Shown here: in pieces, positions 57,301 to 64,000 of the stretch
How the letters are laid out: each line of letters begins with the position of its first letter
How positions within the stretch are numbered: the first letter of the stretch is position 1
Assembly: GCF_009389715.1 (NCBI RefSeq)
Contig: NC_052399.1
Span: forward strand, 3,178,938 to 3,242,937
Direction of reading: 5' to 3'
From: Phoenix dactylifera
Taxonomy: Eukaryota; Streptophyta; Magnoliopsida; Arecales; Arecaceae
Length of the DNA: 64,000 nt
Translations under genes and position numbers: made by a program
The notes under the pieces: model-generated
Told to the model about the DNA's origin: nothing
Database searches by the model: none
What the model saw: the letters and a program-made list of their open reading frames with translations, nothing else

Positions 57301-60300
57301 GTTGCACCAAAGCCCACCCTCTTACTGAAGGAACCAATATTACAATAAATTTCTCTTGATGGCCACGATAAATATACAGAGATTTTTGGGCTTAACATTT
57401 ACCAAACAAGAAATATTCAAAGTTGTCTATGCTTATCTCAAGACAATATGCAATTGACCAGAGGACAAAAAATATGCAAATCCTGATAATTGAGCCCAAG
57501 TGACAGAAACCCTGAAAATTACATATTCTTAAAATTGTGGTTACATATATATATTATTAAACCACAATTTTAAGAATATGTAATCTTCTGGGTTAACATT
57601 GGATTCAAGAGAGGTCAAATTGGCTGAAGGGTCTAACATATTATCCTTAAAATATATGTTTCTTGTACTGGTACAGTACAAAGAAACACATATATAATGA
57701 AATGGAAAATCTCCTATTCTTTGACACCAACATAAATTAGAATCGACATAACACCAATGGACTTTACTACTTATTCTTGTCTACCATAACAGTTCAACTT
57801 TTAAGTTGGAGCAAAGTGCAACACCTTGAACACTGAAATTTAGCCCGAAGACTCGAGCAATATACTCTATTCAGATTAACCATCAGACTACGTGAGCTGC
57901 TATAAGTTGATTCCTTTTTTAAAGTTTGAGTGGTTTTTGACTAGATGATCTATATTCATAGAGATTCTATGATAATGATATCAAAAAGAAACTAAACAAC
58001 AACTAATAAAGTTCTATAATTTGTAACTAAGATATTTAGACATCAAAGGAAATGGTACTGATGATTATAATCTGCCATCTGACATGCCTAATACCTCAAC
58101 CTGCCTAGACAATCTATATATTTCATGTACATGTGTACAAAAGTAACTGGATACATACATGTATGTATACTTGCATCCATACATATACATATTTGTTAAT
58201 AAATAGAACAAATTAAACGACATAGAAATATGCCAGAAAAATACTTATCATTTAAACACCTATTTTATTGCAATAATAACATGTAAACCAAAAAGGAACA
58301 AATTTACCTTACACATTAAACAACATTGCAAATTGTTTGGAAATTAAAATGGTTAAAAATTTAAATTAATACAAGTAACCCTACCATGTGATGAATAATC
58401 AATACAAACTTGGAAAAAAACAGCTAAACAATTATCAGTCTTAATTTGTAACAGAGGTGTTTGGACATCAAAGGAAAAGGTGCTGAATGTTATACTCTGT
58501 CAGATGACATGCAAATACCTTCAACCTACCACACTCTAATACCTAACAGCCATAAAAGATGGTCAAAATTCAACCTGCCGAAACCTAGGCTGGCCACTTC
58601 ACCACTGGTAAGGCAGCTGACTCACTTTTAGGGCAAGCCTAGGTGGCGGGAACTAGGCAGAGTGGCATCCAGGAGATCACCAAAATCTATAAGTTGACAC
58701 CAGACCACCATAGTCTATAGGTTGGTACCTATACATCCCAATCTTCATAAATTCCAACCTTCAACTGCACCAAGAAGTGAAATTTTAAAAAGAAGACTTT
58801 TGAAAAGAGATCAATCCTCGTACGAAAAGTCTTGCATATCATTTGCAGAAAGAGCAGACTCATACAATCCTGATTGCCCTCCTCTGTTTAATAACAAAAC
58901 ACCTCTAACAAAGAAAGTTACCCAATGAAATCAATCTTCTTTAGCAATTCCTCTACCCACCCAAAGCTTCTCCAAAAACTACGCCTTTCACAAGCCAATA
59001 TTGCCTCTTGTACTTCTTAATCAACCAAAAAGAAAAGGAAAAAGAAAAAAAAAGGCCACACTTCTAAATTATCAAAGTGACCTTAAATGTTTACATTCCA
59101 TACACGCCTCTCCGAGGAGCATCTTTTCTTAGAACCCAGTTTTTCACTTCATCCTTAATCAGAGATAAAAGCATGTCATCTTCATCCCATCTGCCACATG
59201 GTTACAATCAAATAAAAAGGTGTTTAAAATTGTGCACAAATTTTGCTGGGCAATCAGTTTTAAAGTGCACAACATGAACCTCTTGGTCTGAGGGCTTTTT
59301 GCCCATTTATTGATATCAAATCTTATATTCAACTTTTGTAACAAGATGAACTTGCATACCATGGGAGCACTAAGTGGAGCTGGTTCATTGGTGAGATCAA
59401 ATGGATTTGCTGATTTCACTAACTGAGGATATGCTGGCACTATCTGAAAGGGAAAAATTTATGTGCAAGTCAGCTTCAGAAGAAAGGCAAACACCATGCA
59501 CTTATTTGCGATATCTGTAAGGAAACACAGCAAATCCATGTACATACCATTCCTGTGGGATATTGCATTCCATACCCCATGCCAAGCTGGGGACCTCGTA
59601 GATAGCCTGAAGGTGATAAAGAAGCTGTTGAAAAGAGCGAAGTGAAAAGATCCTGTATATGTTTAACATTTATGAGTAATGATAGGTAATAATAACATGA
59701 AACATGCGTCCATGACAAGACATCTTAATAATGACAACCTCTGGAAGTTCTTTCCTTCCACTGGTTTTACTATCTGCGGAAGAGGGTTCTGATGAAACTC
59801 CAGCATTTGTTTCTTGAGGCGGTTTTATGACTATTTGAGATAGATGTCCAGGTGGCGCACCAGCTGGGGCAGACAAAGATCCAGGCATGTTCAGTGCTGG
59901 TGATGAACTGCATATCTGGAAAAAAAAAGATGCAAAAGATGTAACCTAGTATATATCTTGTATTGTACATAAACACATGCGTGCATAGTATATATTTGGC
60001 ACAAAATAAATAAGTTTACCTGGTTGTTTGGAGATCCAACAGCAGATAAGCTAGATGGTTGATTAATAGACTGACTGCCAGCAACAGGAAATAGCAAAGG
60101 CTGTTGTTGTTGCATCATGGGCAACTGTGCTCCGTCCTGTGTTTTTGGAGAGGAATCAACACCAGGAACAGGCAAAGTTGACATATTGCCTACTGACGCA
60201 GATTCGGGAATTGATAATTGGGCTAATGCAGATTCCAGAGTATTGACATTTGCAACCACTTGAGGTGCTTCCTGTTGGCCAGTCACATCAAAAGATGCCC

Positions 60301-62926
60301 AATCTCCACCACCAGATGAAGGAGAGGCTGTTTCTTGACGAACAGCTTGTTGCGGTGCTTCAGCAGCAGGAGGCACAGGATCCGCACTAAAAGAAATCAA
60401 ATTTCCAGAGTTTGCCCTCTTCAATTGCACTGAATTTCCATCAGTGGATCCTGGGCTACTTGACGATGAGGTCCCCTGGAATATATGATACTTTTCAAGC
60501 ATTAGTGCTCTAATTTAAAGGCTTTCCAGGAGGAACACAGCATTATGTTTTTTTTATAGGAGGCAATGTGGTAACAGCTGACAACTCAGGAAAACAAAAG
60601 AATGGACTATAAAACCAATGAATCTTAACAATAAAAAACCGGTCCAAATGGTAGGTTATCATTTTTATCGTATTTGTATTTCAGAGTTAAGGAACTAGAA
60701 TATATCAATCATGAAGAAGGAACCTAGAACCAACCAAATATGGAAATAACCTCTTTGTGGATAGGATGTCTAAATTATATCTAGATATGACTGTGAGAAC
60801 TGATGATTATTAGATAAAAGATGTAGAGCATTTTAGTTGGTTATTACCAACCTGTGAAAATGGAAAATTTTTGTTAGCTACAACTACATGATTATTTGTG
60901 TTGGTTAATCTATAAGGATTTTAAGATGGATTCAGGAAACAAGATTAGGCTTGTCACGAAAATCAGAGGATGCTCAGTTGGCATAAGAGCTTGTACTAAT
61001 ATTAAGGGATTGGACGAGCTAATGGGAGTTTATGAAAACATTTACAAAATCTTTGGAGAATATTTGAGAGTTTTGTTTTGATCAAGGACCTGCCATTTGA
61101 TAAGAATGACAATGAAAGATTCCAGAATCCAACACCTGACATATCGAATCAAGCATCTATGTCATGATTATAGTAACAAAGATTGTGCAGGCTAATGCAT
61201 GTTTGGTAAGATATGCAGAATAAGATACAATGGAGGTTGGAATTGTATGTGTGAGTTAGCGATAACTTAGACAAGCATATGTAAAAGTGATCTTTTTATT
61301 TGACTACTTCAGTCCTTACAATTCAAATCAATGATCATCTTAATTGTTAGTGATACTACAAAAAAATTAAGGCTGGCATTTCATTTTATCTCATACTGTA
61401 AGATGCTCGTATCTCTGTTAGAAACTTTCTTACAAGGTCTGCTTAACATAATCATGTACCATACATGGATTTGTTATATATTACTATTTCAGAGATTGAG
61501 CAAGAACTTTACAAAGTAACTAAAAGACAGCACTGCAGGGATAAAATGCTTTGTACCAATTTATGATAAAATAACTTGAACGAAAAGATCGGTAGAAAGC
61601 TGAAAAAATATGTTACTACTTATGCACAAGCAGCAGATCAACTATGTAAATCAATTACAATTCTACCTGTGTCTGTGCAGAATTATCACAGCTGGCTTCA
61701 TTTGATTTTGGTGGGTCACCAACTCCAATTGCTGGCATATCATCACCTAGAACACCCTTTACAGGGCGTATCATTGGGGGATTTGTCACATTGACATGTT
61801 TCTGATGGTTTGGTGACCTCCCCTCTGACTTTGGTGCATCTGGAAGCCTACGGTCTTCAAATCTCCAGTTTTGGTTTCCATTTCCAAATCTGTCATCTCG
61901 AAGCCTATCATCTACCACCTCAAATCGAGCAGAACTTCTTCTGTGATCACCTCGATCATATCCAGGACTTTGCTCTCCATAACTATATCTCAAATTTCTG
62001 TCGCCATTTCGTCCTAGATCATATGGCGGGCTTCTTGAATCATTGCGATATGATTCCATCTTTCTGTTTTCATTATAATCCTCCCTAACACCCTGCAAGA
62101 TGCACATACATAAACCATTTTTGAAAAAATATTTGAAAATGCAACAAAAGCCGTTCAGCAAGTTTGATCACATTACTGGCATCATGCTAAACAGAAGCAA
62201 ACTTCTAAATTCAATTGTGAAGCATTCAAACATTACCTTCATCCTTGGAGGCCTGTCAACATTTCTTTCTGCAGTAAATCTCCGATCCACATAGACATGC
62301 TTAATGAAGTTTCTAAGTCTATCAATATTACTGAAAAGGTAAAAAAAGGGGATTTAATTTTACCATTTAAAAAGTATTAAAAAGCCAAATCTTGGAGCCA
62401 GTATAACCTGCTATCAGCAAATGAATGCCGATGTGGATCCCACTCCTTGAAATAAATTCCCCTGGCATGCTGGAAGTAAGGGTAAGCCATCCAATAATCC
62501 AATAATGTTAAACAACAATGAGATGATTATATGAACTCGGGAAAAGAGAAGGGGAAAAGGCACAAGACTACCTCATTTCCCCCTTCTTGAAGGGCGCTAA
62601 CTTCTTGTGAAGTAAATTTAGCCATTGATACTGATTTTACACGGTGAGTGAACTCCCGGCTGGCAAATAGATAATGTCAAATTAACAATGAAGCTAATGT
62701 TCTAGCTAATAATCTGCAAGGAACCTCTAATTATCTATCAACCCCTTGTCAGGTTCGGTCCAGATACATGTCATAAACAATATACAACAAATAGTATGTA
62801 AACATACTGAATATTTCAAAGCAGAAGATGAAAATTCATAATGAAAAATCAAACAAATACTCACTGTACTCCACTGCAGTTCGTACAAATGAAGGTCCAG
62901 AAATTTGTGCACACATATTGCGGTCC
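54346..62926 (-). CDS. AGD14-like ARF GTPase-activating protein, first exon missing
   Basis: ARF-GAPs make ARF GTPases hydrolyse GTP and so control coat formation in vesicle traffic. Minus-strand exons: 62926-62865, 62659-62572, 62469-62408, 62330-62237, 62092-61667, 60475-60020, 59915-59739, 59652-59548, 59443-59360, 55611-55470, 55373-55304, 54484-54346. They sum to 635 codons with all phases correct and a TAG at 54348-54346. The visible domain begins GPQYVCTNFWTFICTNCSG, the second CxxC of the zinc finger, followed by HREFTHRVKSVSMAKF, EIYFKEWDP-like IYFKEWDPHRHSF and FIKHVYVDRRFT. The start codon and first CxxC must lie right of 64000. The rest is disordered: an Arg/Asp-rich part, Ser-rich and Gln-rich parts, and two NPF motifs (SANPFDL and GGNPFG at the very end), which in other proteins bind EH domains. 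The order and length match Arabidopsis AGD14. Confidence 0.92.
54619..55055 (+). repeat. Tandem duplication (~211 bp) in the last ARF-GAP intron
   Basis: Units starting ATGCAGTTGAGGTGGC at 54619 and 54830 share the following 150 or more bases (AGTCCCAA, TTTATTTCA, TTTCCAGTTTCAGGATC, TATCAATTATGA, AACTTTGAAGTGATA type text). A third unit is begun near 55053 (AATGAAGGTGGCC). It lies in the intron 55303-54485. Confidence 0.75.
56097..56630 (+). repeat. Diverged ~345-bp tandem duplication
   Basis: CCAATTGAAAG...AATGGCAT/ATAGCATTGACA...TACTTACTGAATCC at 56097 is matched at 56442. TTTTTTATTCAGGTCAAT(T)AATAGATGTTGTA occurs at about 56228 and 56559. Confidence 0.7.
57518..57584. repeat. Perfect 25-bp inverted repeat with 17-base loop
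   Basis: Arm 57518-57542 (starts ATTACATATTCTTAAAATTG) is the exact reverse complement of 57560-57584. The loop is an AT-rich 17 bases. It could be a remnant of a small foldback transposon. As intronic RNA it would form a strong hairpin. No target duplication is evident. Confidence 0.9.
58019..58545 (+). repeat. Diverged duplication in the long ARF-GAP intron
   Basis: TTGTAACTAAGATATTTAG and TTGTAACAGAGGTGTTTGG, each followed by ACATCAAAGGAAA-GGT-CTGA and then TCTG-CA-ATGACATGC text and AC-TCAACCT-CC, occur at 58019 and 58446. The spacing is about 427 bases. Confidence 0.65.
60476..61666 (-). other. ARF-GAP intron (1.2 kb)
   Basis: This lies between the exons 62092-61667 and 60475-60020, with a donor GTAGAA and acceptor TTCCAG. 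AT-rich, nothing recognised inside. Confidence 0.6.
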
Positions 62927-64000
62927 CTGTTCACATATGCATGCTAGCAGAGTTATTACTTGATAATATACATACTAAATCTTCTAGTGACAGATTTCTG
63001 CAACAAAGTTGTGAAGTCAAGGAACTAATTCATTAGATAAATCCAGTTTAAGTGAAGGCACAAAAACAAAAAAAGATGAATTAGCAAGCAATTTGTTCAT
63101 ATCCAAGAGAATGGCTCATTTATAGATGTCATGCTTTTGTAATTAAAGCAATCTCATGTTTGAAAATTGTATGATGCAAAAGAGAAGTGGAGGTTCTGGT
63201 TTCAGCTACAATAAGTCTTGGATGCTTTTCCACTTACTCTAGTTTTTCCCCTTTTTCCATTATACAAGCTACAAATCATTTCTCCCTCAAAAGCAATTTA
63301 TAGACTGTCTTTTATCTACCATTGGACAGCTAATTAATTAGCAGGTGCAACCCACACCAGATTCCCCATCAGGATATTGTCCCCTTCTGAAGATAAGTGC
63401 AGGTTGTCCTGAAATTATGAAACTGAAAGGCTTCAATCCCCAAAAAAAGGAGGCATTGATAAGGCAAAAGAATGATCATAAGTTTTTGAATTTAATAAAA
63501 AAACTACAATATCACCTTAAAAATGATACAACTTTGATGTATCCAATGCATAAAGAAACTACCACGATTCTAGTCCACTGAAACATGTAATTTTAGAGCA
63601 AATGAGATGATTTGAACTAAAAGCAAGTTGATGGATTAATGGAAGCTCCTGAATTACAATATTCTAGGAAACTGTAAAACAACTGGAATAATTAACATTG
63701 CCGTCCGCATGCCCTTCTATTTTTAAGTAACAGCATTTGGCATGGACGAATATGATAAAATCAAGTATGAAAGGAGTGCATGATGGGCCATTGCAATCAC
63801 TTGATTTACCACCATTTGATTTATTTATGTGAATGGTGTAGTACATAGTCCTAAAGATGGCTGCAATCCATCACATGTGATCACTTGGTACATCAATCTA
63901 AGGTCACAGTCAAGATTTCACATATCATAAGTGGCTTCATATTATGATTAAATTAGATATTCTTGACTAAGAGACATTGTTTCAAAGGAAGAGGAAAATA
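62927..64000 (-). other. ARF-GAP first intron, to the window edge
   Basis: Upstream on the minus strand of the first visible coding exon there are 1.07 kb of AT-rich sequence. I searched by eye for the expected start exon (the one with the first CxxC of the zinc finger) and did not find it, so it must lie beyond 64000. Confidence 0.6.

Larger units (their letters stand above)
55612..59359 (-). other. Long ARF-GAP intron (3.7 kb) with internal duplications
   Basis: This is the intron between the exons 59443-59360 and 55611-55470. It carries a ~345-bp duplication (56097 and 56442), a ~427-bp spaced duplication (58019 and 58446) and a perfect hairpin (57518-57584). No coding sequence recognised; the frames seen in it are chance ORFs. 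Confidence 0.7.

Overview
The window is nuclear DNA of a flowering plant, most likely a monocot. The genes are plant families with spliced structures (leucine-rich repeat extensin, plant NUP50, SERINC, AGD14-type ARF-GAP). The leucine-rich repeat extensin has the strongly GC-rich third positions common in monocots, introns run to several kilobases, and Ty3/gypsy (Tat type), Ty1/copia and LINE sequences lie between the genes. A palm-like genome would fit, but that is only a guess.

Layout. 1-1179: 5' end of a minus-strand Tat-type Ty3/gypsy element (start of gag, primer binding site, complete 953-bp LTR). 1720-1978: 3' tail of a LINE with its poly(A). 4870-5967: probable solo LTR. 8366-10633: a vegetative-type LRX cell-wall gene whose frame is broken by many one-base indels. 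10.9-18.3 kb: no recognisable gene. 18.3-23.18 kb: NUP50-type nucleoporin with a 5'-UTR intron and a CDS also full of one-base indels. 23.2-27.1 kb: no recognisable gene. 28.5-42.35 kb: a decayed minus-strand Ty1/copia element, split by a young plus-strand Tat-type element (29287-39033). 42.6-43.2 kb: AT-rich tandem repeat. 43.45-53.23 kb: intact SERINC gene (12 coding exons plus a 5'-UTR exon). 54346-62926: intact minus-strand AGD14-like ARF-GAP gene, convergent with SERINC, first exon beyond the right edge.

The richest part is the 9.75-kb Tat element. It has 782/783-bp LTRs differing at about four bases plus one indel, a perfect GGTAT target duplication and a polypurine tract. Protease, reverse transcriptase and RNase H are missing: gag runs straight into the back part of integrase, and both carry breaks. 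Between integrase and the 3' LTR there is a 121-bp and a 46-bp tandem array that share a core, and then an antisense gene of three exons that joins into one uninterrupted frame of 719 codons. It resembles the plant 'putative gypsy type transposon' family and ends in a long coiled coil. So the antisense gene is open while the element's own replication genes are broken or absent.

The host genes do not form a functional cluster. LRX acts in the cell wall, NUP50 at the nuclear pore, SERINC in membranes and the ARF-GAP in vesicle traffic. SERINC and the ARF-GAP splice into perfect frames while LRX and NUP50 do not, which makes local assembly indels (or very recent decay) in the latter two a real question.
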